From the NCBI RefSeq assembly GCF_910592395.1, contig NC_088313.1, positions 1,800,501 to 1,864,500 of the forward strand: a stretch of DNA of 64,000 nt, read 5' to 3'. Numbering within the stretch: position 1 is the first letter of the stretch; every line of letters starts with the position of its first letter. The notes beneath the pieces were generated by a model. It saw only the letters and a list, made by a program, of their open reading frames with translations, was not told the origin of the DNA and searched no databases. The stretch is from Lineus longissimus. Lineage: Eukaryota > Nemertea > Pilidiophora > Heteronemertea > Lineidae. The translations under genes were made by a program, and so were the position numbers. This document shows, piece after piece, positions 1-10,511 of the stretch.

Positions 1-1871
1 GATGTCTCAGTATATATTAGTATCCGGTGATGATTTTGACTCTGGAATAGGCCATTGGAATTGCCTAACATATTACACCGTCTGTTTGAGAATCCCGGAT
101 CTGGATTATTCGAATTAGTGATCATCTATATTTTGAGATGAGAATACACTTTGGGAACGCCCGTTATACCGAAGGTGACATTGCCTTCACCATAGAAAAT
201 CGACATTTAATTTCTCCAAAAACTTTCGGACCGAGCTGGTAGAGCACGAATGGCCATTGTAAAATGAAATGACATAACAATTCGAAGAAACGAATAGTAG
301 CGCTTTAATCTTTTAATTTTGATTTAAATTAAAATTTGGTTCAGTAATCCATTCAAGACATCATGTCGATTTCACAGGATATTACAACCACGCCTTGCAA
401 ATCAAAAAATCAAGCATGCTGTGTGAATGTAAAATGTGTGCAGCTAAAAGGTTACTTGGAAGGCGAGAAATAAAATGGAGAAGGAAGACTGCGCCACGAG
501 CTGCCAACGCACTCCCTGAAGTCTTCTCGAGTGAGCCCTAATTGATATTCAGGTAAGCCACAATTCTCCTAATTCTTCTCGTAATTTTCATGACAAAAAG
601 TGGTAAAGAAATAGCAATTCTAGTAACCAGCACCATCCCAAAGTGCTTTTTTATAAGATGACAGCCGAGTCATTGCACATCAATGATAATATCATAAAAA
701 ATATGCCGTGTTGTAAGTGCTTATTATTAGAAGTATAGTAAAGAAACAGTTTGAGTTCAGCAGCCAGTAGCTTAAGAGTATGCAGGTTAGGTTAGGCCCC
801 ATCGTCTGTACAGTTACTGTAAACAGGGTGTCTCGAAAATGTGCACCGTATACATGTATATGATGGAACTTCTTTTAGTTTTCTCCCACATGGATGTTTT
901 TATGAGGATTTACCGAATACTTGCACATTCTTGAGGACATTTGAAAAAAATGTCAAGATGATGGTTGCTCCGCATGAGCCTTGGCTTTGCGCGCTTTTCT
1001 GAACGTCACATCATGTGACCTAAACCATTACCTAATGACCAATCACGGATACTTAAGTAACAAGTGAGGGCAATGGTCTCTGTGAGATCACTTTCATCGC
1101 TTTCGCCAAAAAGGGATCCCTAAAGTCCGGACAATAAAAGATTCCATTGAAAGGAAACCGATCATAGCTAAAAAGGGCACACAATGCAGTAGTTATTCTG
1201 AATAACAAAAGATACTAAAGATTGATCGAATTCTCTGAAAATTATTTAACGATTGTAACGGTGTGTAAAGGTGCAAAACAATAGAAACAAGGCCCTCTCC
1301 GTTACGAACCCGGGGTAAATTAGACAAAAGGAAATTTGACAACGGTATTTTTAACAAAGTAAATTAGCCAATGGTAGGCCAAGGTAGGCCTAATCCATGT
1401 AAGCCTAATCCACACAATGGTCATTTTAGACAATGGTAAACTAGACATATGGATAGGTAAATATATATTCAGTCAAGCTCAGTTACGGGCTGACATGACA
1501 TCTTGTTTCTTAATAACGTATAAGAATTTCAACTGCATACCACTCTCAACAACACGAAGTGTTGGAGTATGTAAACTTTTAATTCCGAGATTCACACGTG
1601 GACTCACATTTTGAGTGGCCAGGGCGTGGCATTTCAAACACAAATTCCAAATTCCGCCTAGAGAGGGTTAATTTTGATCACGTGAACTCTGGCGCTACGT
1701 GATTGGGTAACTGCCTTTTCCAACATGGCGAGTACATACTTCTGTTATCTGGTCGGGATATCAAAACACAGACGCTGATAGCTTCTTTGATAAGGAACAG
1801 ATTGCTCTCTAGATTGGGTACTTTTGTGACAACGGAACCTGGATAATAGTGCCCAATCTTCACCAATCGTC
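1..1871. other. 5' flank of mitoferrin, no gene recognised
   Basis: AT-rich non-coding sequence. The short open frames on either strand lack coding character and match no family I know. A stretch near 830–870 (gggtgtctcgaaaatgtgcac) resembles the end of a DNA transposon, but I found no partner end. Around 1330–1440 there are loose repeats of 'aatgg(t/c)a' and 'taggcctaatcca'. The mitoferrin promoter and 5' UTR should lie just before 1872; I see no clear TATA box. Confidence 0.5.
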
Positions 1872-4796
1872 ATGTCCGAGGATGAGTATGAGAGCCTCCC
1901 GGGTACTACCACCATATCAACACACATGATGGCTGGTGCATTTGCAGGGGTCATGGAGCACTGCGTGATGTATCCAGTGGATTGTGTCAAAGTAAGTCGA
2001 CTCATTCTCATCAAAATAATGTGTTTTCAAGACATCGATGTGATCTTTAGATGCAATGTACAAGTTAAGCGATTTAGGCTGCTGTTAGGCTGTTTCATTG
2101 TTCTTTGCATCGATAACTTGCCTTGTCACGTTTTTATAATCTATGGGAGGCCACACCAGCAAAAATTAGGTTTCTTATTTTCATCATCCCATTCCCGGCG
2201 TCGTAACCCTATTGGGTTTTGCTGGATATATGGAGTCCACTATAGACTAATGTCCATCTATGTGGGATATTTTACTTGTCCTGGCATAGACCCTCGTGTA
2301 CAAGGTCGACTCGAGGGCAGTATTTGTAGTAGCTCCAGGAACCGTAGCTTTTCGTCTCATCTGATTCACTCTGATTCCGACAGGATCTTCTCACAGGATC
2401 AAAACCTGGCCCCATTGATTGCGTGGTAGCCAGCAGCAGTATTAACCACAAGACTTTTGCCATTTCGGCTCCTTGATCCCAGTAAAACGCAGGCACGATT
2501 TGTCTGAGCCCGTTCAAACATTGTCGAACCTGTCTGTAGTCCATCTAAACACCTTTTCAAAGCCGAAAAACTGTCTACATGTACATTTTGTCTATTTCTT
2601 CAGACTCGGATGCAGTGCCTGAGACCATGCCCAGAAGCTCAGTACCGCAACATGGTCCATGCCCTACGGCATATAGTTCAGCAAGAAGGCATAGCCCGTA
2701 CCATGCGAGGAGTTCAGGCAGTGATAGGAGGAGCTGGCCCTGCCCATGCCCTGTATTTCGCCTGTTATGAGGAACTAAAATGGATGTTCAGGGGCACTGC
2801 ACAAGGTCACCATGTGCTAGCTAATGGTAAGAGCCTAATCACTGTCAAAAAACCAGACAGCCTTATGATTTACTATAATTCACAGAACAGCTCAATCAAG
2901 TGTTAATTGAGTTGCATTAACTTCATGAACTCCAATATTAATTGAAGGTGACTTTCAGTGTCTGTGTTTACCGCCTGCAAGTTTATAAAATGAAAACATT
3001 GATTGCCAGGGGGCAGTTTTTGTCCTACTTTTTGTGCCCTGTGTCGCTATGATAACAAGTATGTTTATTACTTACATGTCTTGTTGGACTCTTCTTGATG
3101 TCCTGTATCATCTTCAGTCATCATTTAGTGTTTTGAGTATGCCAGACTCCAAAACCAGAGTCGGCCTGTACTGCTGATGACCTGATTCATTGGCAGTCAA
3201 GGATGTATTAATTTTGTTGTTTTAACAGCATTACCTACATGTCGAAAGTTGCCTCGTTCAGTGTTGTTTGCTGGTACATTTTTGTATCCAGACAGTTATT
3301 TTTTTAAGTTATGTCAATCACAACATGAATGGTATATGCAGCAAAGAAATATGATTACAAACAACAGTAATTGTATATACAGTGTACATGAACTGAGTGT
3401 TAGGCTGTTGAAAGTTGAAGTCACTGGTTCTCGTCACCGCCCTCACCTAATTTTGAGCCAATAGTCAATAACTTTTTTTACAAAATTGAATACACTTTTC
3501 ACCGGTACTTTTAAAATTATGGCCAGAGAGCAGCAGAAAAAAACACAATTATAGTATAGGGGGTAAGGTTCAACCCGTGCTGATCAATGATAATTTTCCA
3601 ATGCCTTGCAACTTCTCAGTTTTCTGGCCAAACTAATTTCAATGAATTTGCTTTGTCATGGTCGTACTAACGAGAATCATGAAATCAAATTATGTCAGCC
3701 TTTCTATTATTACATGATGGAATGTGAAAATATTAGGTCGAGTCTATTTGGTGATTACTGTTGTGTCAGTCAGTTACGGGAAGGAAGGTGATGCCATACG
3801 TTTCTATTTTCAGGTGCTGCTGGGTGTGTGGCAACACTAATTCATGACGCTGTGATGAACCCCGCTGAAGGTGTGTTATTTTGATAATCGATGACAGAAA
3901 AAACTGGTTCAAGAGATTCATACAATGATGAAACTTCTCCTCCATCAAGTGTTTGCCGCCTGTCAGAAAAGCCTATTCCCTATGTACATGTACAGTGGAA
4001 CCCCGGTAACACGACCACTCATGGGACCAGGGTTGAATGGCTGCATTGTGGCAGAATGATCATCATATCAAATTTAAGAAGGAAGTTGCAGTTTTTTTGC
4101 AATGTATAAACATTTTAACCCCTTAATTTTTACTTGAATTATTCTAAATGAAAATTTTCTTCTCTTTTCATGTTTCTTTTGGATTTATGGAATCCTGCCT
4201 ATTTGGTGGATTTTCGGATGCTTCTGTTCTACCTGGCTATGACAACAGTTGTCAAACAGCGACTTCAGATGTATGGAAGTCCTTACAAGGGTGCAATCGA
4301 CTGTTTAAAACAAGTGTTTAAAGCAGAGGGAGTCCGAGCATTCTACCGTAGTTATACGACTCAACTCAGTATGAACATACCATTTCAGTCGGTTCATTTC
4401 GTGACTTATGAACTCATGCAAGACGGCATGAACCAAGGACGACGTTATAATCCCGTTTCGCATATGGTTTCTGGCGGAATGGCAGGTGGCGTGGCCGCTG
4501 CGGTGACGACACCTTTAGACGTTTGTAAAACACTTCTTAACACACAGGAAAGCTGTGTCTGTCAGACGATAAAAGTTGACAATATGTTTCAAGCGGTCAG
4601 AGCAGTTTATGTTATGAAGGGCTTTGGAGGATATTTTCGAGGGATGCAGGCGCGTGTTATTCACCAGATACCTAGTGCTGCCATCTGTTGGTCAGTTTAT
4701 GAATTCTTCAAGTACTTTATCACGACGCACCAGGGAAGTGTGGAGGACATTTATATTAACCCTTCTCCGGCTGTTCAAGTTCATGCAGGGAAATAG
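1872..4796 (+). CDS. SLC25A28/37: Mitoferrin (SLC25A28/37-type mitochondrial iron carrier), 4 exons
   Basis: Imports iron across the inner mitochondrial membrane for haem and Fe–S cluster synthesis. Coding exons 1872–1991, 2604–2826, 3814–3870 and 4249–4796 join in frame to 315 aa, the usual carrier length. All three carrier signatures are visible: PVDCVK at the end of exon 1, MNPAEVVKQ across the exon 3/4 join, and TPLDVCKT in exon 4. Mitoferrin-specific stretches include [47 protein letters not shown] and [15 protein letters not shown]. The start is the ATG followed by MSEDEYES, giving a short acidic N-terminus before helix 1; in-frame sequence upstream was not needed. Donors are GTAAGT, GTAAGA and GTGTGT; acceptors follow TTCTTCAG, TATTTTCAG and GACAACAG. 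Intron 1 holds an old SINE fragment (about 2385–2445), and intron 3 a fragment starting 'acagtggaaccccgg' near 3992. Family membership is very secure; whether it is 1:1 with one vertebrate paralogue cannot be told. Confidence 0.95.
2385..2445 (-). repeat. tRNA-derived SINE fragment in mitoferrin intron 1
   Basis: Read on the minus strand this has a TGGCTACCACGC segment followed by GGTTTTGATCC, resembling decayed A and B boxes. It is similar to the sequence at about 29405–29475 (also minus: TGGCTACAGCGC … GGTTTGATCTC). The two look like diverged copies of one tRNA-derived SINE. Confidence 0.4.
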
Positions 4797-4840
4797 TGTG
4801 TCTCATGCAGGAAATAGTATGTCTCATGCAGTGTATCAGT

Positions 4841-4846
4841 AATAAA
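4841..4846 (+). terminator. Poly(A) signal of mitoferrin
   Basis: AATAAA 45 nt after the mitoferrin stop codon, the first canonical signal downstream. Between stop and signal, 'tctcatgcag(g)aaatagt' is repeated about twice. Confidence 0.6.
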
Positions 4847-4849
4847 TGC

Positions 4850-6440
4850 TATGGCCTAGGACGCGGAAGGTACTGGTCTTTTTAAATAATTTGCTTTCTA
4901 TAAGAATTCTTACTGGCATTATTCTATAGGTTTTATGTTTTTATTAAAGGAAAGATTTGGAATTTACATTTATTGTGATACATCCTTCAGAAATCTATTC
5001 CATCCCTGATAGTGTCAGAATCACTCACAAACTTAAGCGTTTTGCAAAAGGGTTAAAGAATGCCATTCCCAAAGGGTGGGGAACTCACGCTCGTCTATCT
5101 AAATTCATAGGAGCTAATAATAATGTCTGGAGTTTGAAATTGCTGCAGGATGGAGAGTTCACTGCCGACAGGCCTTTTTAAACTTTAACTCTATCCAAAA
5201 AAGTAAGCCATGTTATCATCTGTATCATCAAAACTTATTACTGGAAGCAAGTCATCCTGAGATCAGGTTTGTGATACTCCTACCTCGTATACAAAAATAT
5301 CGACAGGCAGAGTATTGAAAATCACTGGTTGTCAGGGGGGAAGCAAGTATGCTTTGAATGCATACATGTACTTGCTTGAAGTGATAAATTTTTTGGTATT
5401 AGTGAGGTTTTGCAACCACTAGGTTAGGCCCTACGACGACGTTTATCTATTGTGTGAGACACCCGAACAATATATAAACGTCGTCATAGGGCCTAACCGG
5501 GTGGTTGCGCAACCTCACTATTATATAGGTCACCAAACACTTACTAGTGCCAAAGTGACCTTGTTCGATTGAAAACACGTAACCAGGGCTAGAACCCACA
5601 CATACAGTACATGCCCACCTATATTGTACTTATCGACGTTAGAATTAACGTTTTGTGTGTTTTCTGAATATGAGGGTACTTGCATAAAATAATACAGGGT
5701 ACTTGGTACATGTATGCAGTATTATCAATGCATTTATATACCAAAGAAAAAGGTCAACAAACTCATACATCTTGCTGTAAAACCTACCATATTGCTATAT
5801 AGGATATTTGTCATGAAGTTTTAGTAACTTTTTTCAGCACATCTTAAGAAGTTAGCTGAATGACTTGTAATGTAAATGTAATCAGCGATGGTCAAAATTC
5901 CAGCCTTGTGGCAATTTATTTACGTCTACAGGAAATACACTGCTTGTTCATGCACTGATGGGCAAAATCTATATAACAGAACCTTAACACATCAGGAATT
6001 TGATAGGAGCACAAAATTATTGCAAGCACAAAAGGGCACTGTGTTTGTGATTTTAGTTCATCCAACAATGTTCTATTTACCAGGAAAGATAAAGATTGCC
6101 TGGCACCGTATATGCCAAAACAAATTGTATACCTGGCACAATATGGTAACTCCACGTGTACATGTGCTTGGTCATTCATTGTTGGTAAGTTAGTTTGCTC
6201 AGCTCATGTGAAATTCCTTTGTTAAGTTTAAGGATTATTAATTATGAATAAGTGTTCTCTCGTAGGTTTTAGACAATCTTAAGGCAAAGACATTTGGTAG
6301 AGAGGTCAGGAGAAAAGCATTTTAGTCGAAATGCCTTGGTTCCCAAATTGAAGGGAAAGTCTATCAGCCTCATTTCAAGTCAGACTGCAAGAGGCTATGT
6401 ACAGGTGGCATCATTCCTACTGGCCTAGGCTAGGTGGAAA
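4850..6440. other. Intergenic, no gene seen
   Basis: No coding exon with splice signals and family resemblance was found. The recognisable content is the foldback element at 5401–5519. The open frames at 4957–5181 and 5888–6193 show no protein-like composition that I recognise. Confidence 0.5.
5401..5519. mobile_element. Small foldback (MITE-like) element
   Basis: Two arms of about 47 bp form a near-perfect inverted repeat around a ~25-bp loop. The left arm begins agtgaggttttgcaacca and the right arm ends gtggttgcgcaacctcact. Inside both arms, 'ggttaggccctacgacgacg' matches its complement 'cgtcgtcatagggcctaacc'. It has no coding capacity. Flanks read ggtatt / attata, so the target duplication is unclear. 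Confidence 0.75.
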
Positions 6441-6660
6441 TTCCCTTTAGCTCAGTCAGTGGAGTGATGGCCTTGTACGCCAGAGGTCCCGGGTTCAATT
6501 TCCGGCAGGGCCTTGGTGAGTTTCCTCTGTTACACACGCATTTTCCCAGGCTATCGGGGCAGGGTGCTTGGTAAATTGGTAAAGATGAAGATGAGATCCT
6601 CAGTCCGCAGGGGAACTGATTCTCCAGGCTGAAGCTATGAAAATGTATAAACCAAAAATT
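6441..6660 (+). repeat. tRNA-Thr-derived SINE
   Basis: The head at 6441–6512 follows a tRNA layout: TAGCTCAGTCAGTGGAG (A box), an anticodon arm with loop CTTGTAC (anticodon TGT, Thr), then CCGGGTTCAATTTCCGG (B box and T arm). The acceptor stem pairs poorly, so this is a SINE head rather than a working tRNA gene. The unrelated tail probably runs to about 6660. Exact 3' end not determined. Confidence 0.65.
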
Positions 6661-7126
6661 TTTGTGATGCATTGGAAGGCTGTGGTATTTATACTCAATT
6701 CTATAGGGCTTCTAAGAAATTTCACTGGGGCCACCTGTCAAGTACATACATACATGTTGGTTTAACCCCATGGAAAATTTAAGAACGTTTTTATTATTAT
6801 ATAATGCTATGTTTATAAATAGGACAGCTGACCTATTTCATTTCGGGCATGCTATAAGTACTTGATGGAGGGTGCCTGTATGTTTCAATTTGCTCAGAAG
6901 ATTTCTCACCAAAAAAAATGCTGGAAGGTATTTCATGTGACTAGAATAGAATTATTGGATAGAATTAATGATGAAAGTTTTAAGTGATATGAATAATATT
7001 TTTATATCCAGCAATTTGTTGTTTGAATTTCATCATTTTTATTCAGATTCTTGGGACAATCAGGCTTGCTCAATGCAGTGTAAGCTTAGATATGTGTGGA
7101 CAGTATCGCAAGACACGAAATCACAA
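6661..7126. other. Intergenic, nothing recognised
   Basis: AT-rich sequence with no convincing gene, RNA or repeat. Confidence 0.4.
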
Positions 7127-8000
7127 TCATATTTTAGGTGCCCTGTCCTTGGAAAAAGTAGGCCTGGTCCAAGGAATGAAGAATAAACCACAATTCGGCC
7201 ATTGGTTGAATGAAGTGGTATGGAAAATCTCACAAAGACAAGTCACAACCTTCTTGGAGCGACAAGGTCTTTCCTGTTGTATTGACATTTTCAAGGGACG
7301 ATTAGATTTCATTTCTGGAGTATTAAGGTTCAGTCCAAGATATGAACATCACAAAGGACTGATCAGAACCACAATTCGTCCATTGTTTGAATGATGTGGT
7401 ACAAAACTGTATGGTAATATTGCCAAGGACAAGTCACAACCACAATATGTTCTGTTCTTGGAGCAATGAGGCCTTGGCTGTGGTATCGACATTTTCAAGG
7501 GCCTGACCATAACCTTAGATAAGGTCTCGATCAAGATTCCATTCTGTCCTCATCTGAGGTACAATTGCATGGACATATCAGAGCTACAATTAGGTTTTCA
7601 TCTTGGAGCAGTAAGGCTCTGCCTGTGGTATGAACATTCGTAAGGGCCTTGTCACAACCAAAGATTAGGCCCGATTGAGGTTCCATTCTTGGAACAATTA
7701 GTATGAGGACTCAATAGCAGAGACTTATCACAATCACAATGGGTTATATTCTTGTCCTGGGGTATGCATATTATCACACTAGGACCAAATCACAACCACA
7801 CTAGGTTCCAGTATTGGACCATTATAGGCACCGCCTGGCAAATATGGGCAAAGACATAATCAAGGGAAAATGAAACCTAATCTTAACATCAATAGGGACA
7901 GCTGTTACAGACATGCTTCAATGGAAGGTATGTCACAAATACATGTAGGTTTCTATGACAACCTGGAGGCTGACAACTGCTGTGCTTAATACAGGGGACA
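7127..8000. repeat. Degenerate tandem repeat block
   Basis: A module of the form 'cttggagc-a-taaggc … ctgtggtatcgacattttcaaggg' followed by 'cacaaccaca' recurs near 7252, 7458 and 7603, with weaker versions towards 7940. Spacing is irregular (about 145–205 bp). Open frames in this block follow from the repeat and are not genes. Confidence 0.55.
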
Positions 8001-8965
8001 ATCTCAATACATCGCGACAATCTGCGACCCAAATAAAGTGTCCGGGATGGAGGCTAGTATCACTGCTGAAGCAACATTTGTCACAACCACAGATCTATAC
8101 GAATTCGATGTCCTCAAATGCATTCCAATATAAAGTTCAAAATTGAATGTTCAATTTTGGTTCTGAACTGGGCAGCCATGTGAGACAGGTATCGAGAAGA
8201 ACTCAAAGTAAGGTCACCATGCACTTTAATGGTATAGTCGGTAGTTCCTTCACACATTGTTGAATAAACAAAACTCCTGAAGTGACCCAATAAAGGCCCA
8301 CTTCAACCTTGTCTTTGCACTTAGCTCTGTGAACAAGTGCTGTGGATTGGAAAATCATTGGTCTTTTACTGACAGTTTTGAGACAGAGATGGGTCTCATA
8401 TATAAGCAAATTATTACCAGATACAGGTTACTATATAGTTACTACAAGGCACATTCCAATTGGTTGTTATCAGAACCAACCAAGGACATCGTAGATTTTA
8501 ACCTTATTCGTCAATTTTGTGTCCATATACCACTCATTAAGAATGTAATTTTGCCCGCATTGTCATTTGTTAATGAAGTGATTGTACAGGCCAAGGACAG
8601 TGGATAGGCTTGTTGCACCACAGGCTCAAACCGTTGATACAAGTTATGTAAATTCAGCAGCACTGCTTTATCAGTTGGTCGCCAAACCAGACTGCCGATT
8701 ACTTTAAAACCAGCAGGTTAATTAAGGTCAGTAACTTTGTGTATAACTATCCTTATGAAATTCATGCCAGTGCACAAGTACTCGCTTCTAGTAATGGTGG
8801 CATTGTTTATATGATCAATCGTTATGTCGTGGGAAGAAATTATCCTCGAACATGGACGAAGCTGGAAGTCGTGGTTGACTACAGCTTTGAACCTTATTAG
8901 GAGGTCGAAGAAAAGTTTTACTTCCGAAGACAGCCGAGGAATTATTTGAAGGGTGCAGACGCCAC
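8001..8965. other. Intergenic, nothing recognised
   Basis: No exon or RNA gene seen between the degenerate repeats and the left end of the Harbinger transposon. Confidence 0.4.
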
Positions 8966-8998
8966 GGGCCGAACTTATAAAGCGTGTTTTTCTTTTGT
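8966..8998 (+). repeat. Left terminal inverted repeat of the Harbinger element
   Basis: Matches the reverse complement of 13239–13271 at about 28–30 of 33 positions. Starts GGGCCGAAC. Confidence 0.85.
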
Positions 8999-9263
8999 TT
9001 AACTTGGACCTGTTTAAGCCTAAACATTTGTAAGACTAGAGGTAGACATGTCCTACAAAACACTGGTGTTCATCGGAAATTTGAACCACAGAAGGACGTC
9101 TGTCTAGCTAGACTAGTCCAGCTGGTGATGCAATGTGAAGCATAGATCGCATTTCCTTTGTTCAGACGATCATGTAATACTTGGTGAATGGGGTTGACCT
9201 TAACTGAACTCCTTTGCACAGCATTCAGCCCATAGGCCGTAAAGTGACGTACATCGCTCGGCA

Positions 9264-10459
9264 ATGTTGGGAAGAAAGAGAAGTGAGAATTTCACTCCGG
9301 ACCAGCGGAGAGCTCTAATTGAGCTGGTAAGAGCTCATGAAGATATCGTTGAAGACAAGCGAACGGATTTCCAGGCAAACAAGAGAAAACAGGCAGCATG
9401 GGAGAAGATAGCAGGGGAAATGAATGCCTTATTTCCCGAACGTCCACCGTGCGCATCGAAGGACCTGAAGACCTTTGGTGACGAATGAAGATCAAGGCCA
9501 AGGCCGTAGCCCGTGAGAAAAAGATCGACCTTGGTAAAACTGGAGGGGGGACGGCCACTGTAGGGGAGGTAGATGACGAAATCCTTGCCATTCTGAATAT
9601 CACACCTGGGGATCTGCAACAACTACATAATCCTGTGGATGACGATGCCCCTTCCGTTCCTGTAGTTGCTGATGACGTCATTGATGAACCCTTACCATCA
9701 ACAAGCGCTGACGATCTGGGAAGGTAAATATTGGTCATCTGTTTGAATTAACTTTCATAAAAAACAGGCAAAGGTATATGCAGCAAAAACGAAGTGAGAT
9801 TTACTTATACTGAAATACTATCCAAATGACATCAACTCATCCCTTGAAAAATAAACTACTTTCCGAAATAGAAAAGAAATAAAATAACAATGCGAAAAGT
9901 GATTAGTTATCATGATACTTTATTATGACATTCTATTGGGTTGTTATTAGGCCCGCCATTCTCCACAGTCGTTATAAAAATAAAAGATATCCTTCATTAT
10001 TTTTCAGCTGCACTCCAGCCGCGGAAACATTCCTGAAAGATGTGGATGGGGAAGTTGAATATACTGGAGGTAACTACGATCTTCACAACAGCTCTGCCGC
10101 AACCCCCAGGAAACCACGTTCTAGTAAAAGGTAAGCAGTGAATGGAATACAACGATGTATCAGTCAAATCTAATCACTTTACACTATGGACCTCCAACAC
10201 TTTGGAGTTCCTGACCACACGCGTTGCTAAATGACTTTGCATTCTTCTTTCCAGCTTTGAGAAGAGGGCTACCATGTCCGATGAATCTCCTGTCTTAAAG
10301 AAGACCGACCAAGCACTTGCCTACCTGAAAGATGAACATGAACAAAAAATGAGTTTGCTTAATTTGCAGCAGGAGGCAGCAAAATTTAAGAAGCGTGCCT
10401 ACGAGGCGAAGATGGACTACTACAAGGAAAAAATTCGAAAACTCCGCATTGACCTGTAG
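9264..10459 (+). pseudogene. Harbinger Myb/SANT-like DNA-binding protein gene, frameshifted
   Basis: Accessory protein of Harbinger transposons, which helps the transposase reach the nucleus and bind element ends. Exons 9264–9723, 10008–10130 and 10255–10459. The N-terminus (RSENFTPDQRRALIELVRAH … AAWEKIAGEMNALF) is a trihelix Myb/SANT-like domain. The frame breaks near 9470–9487: the first frame ends FGDE-stop, while the domain continues in another frame from 9485 (KIKAKAVAREKKIDLG). The second frame also has a TGA at 9479–9481, so one indel plus one nonsense change are needed. The rest joins in phase and ends in a basic coiled-coil (residues after KKTDQALAYLKDEHEQ). Poly(A) signal AATAAA at 10494–10499. 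A sequencing error or unrecognised intron could explain the indel but not easily both lesions. Confidence 0.75.
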
Positions 10460-10511
10460 CCTATGGATGTATCCTATATGACATGATGAATGAAATAAAG
10501 GTTATAAAAAC

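Noticed and set aside
1992-2429. Read-through extension of mitoferrin exon 1
   Set aside because: The frame continues past a GTAAGT donor into an intron with a SINE; the carrier continues at 2604.
6441-6512. A functional tRNA-Thr(TGT)
   Set aside because: D, anticodon and T arms look right, but the acceptor stem has only about four pairs and the sequence runs on into a SINE body.
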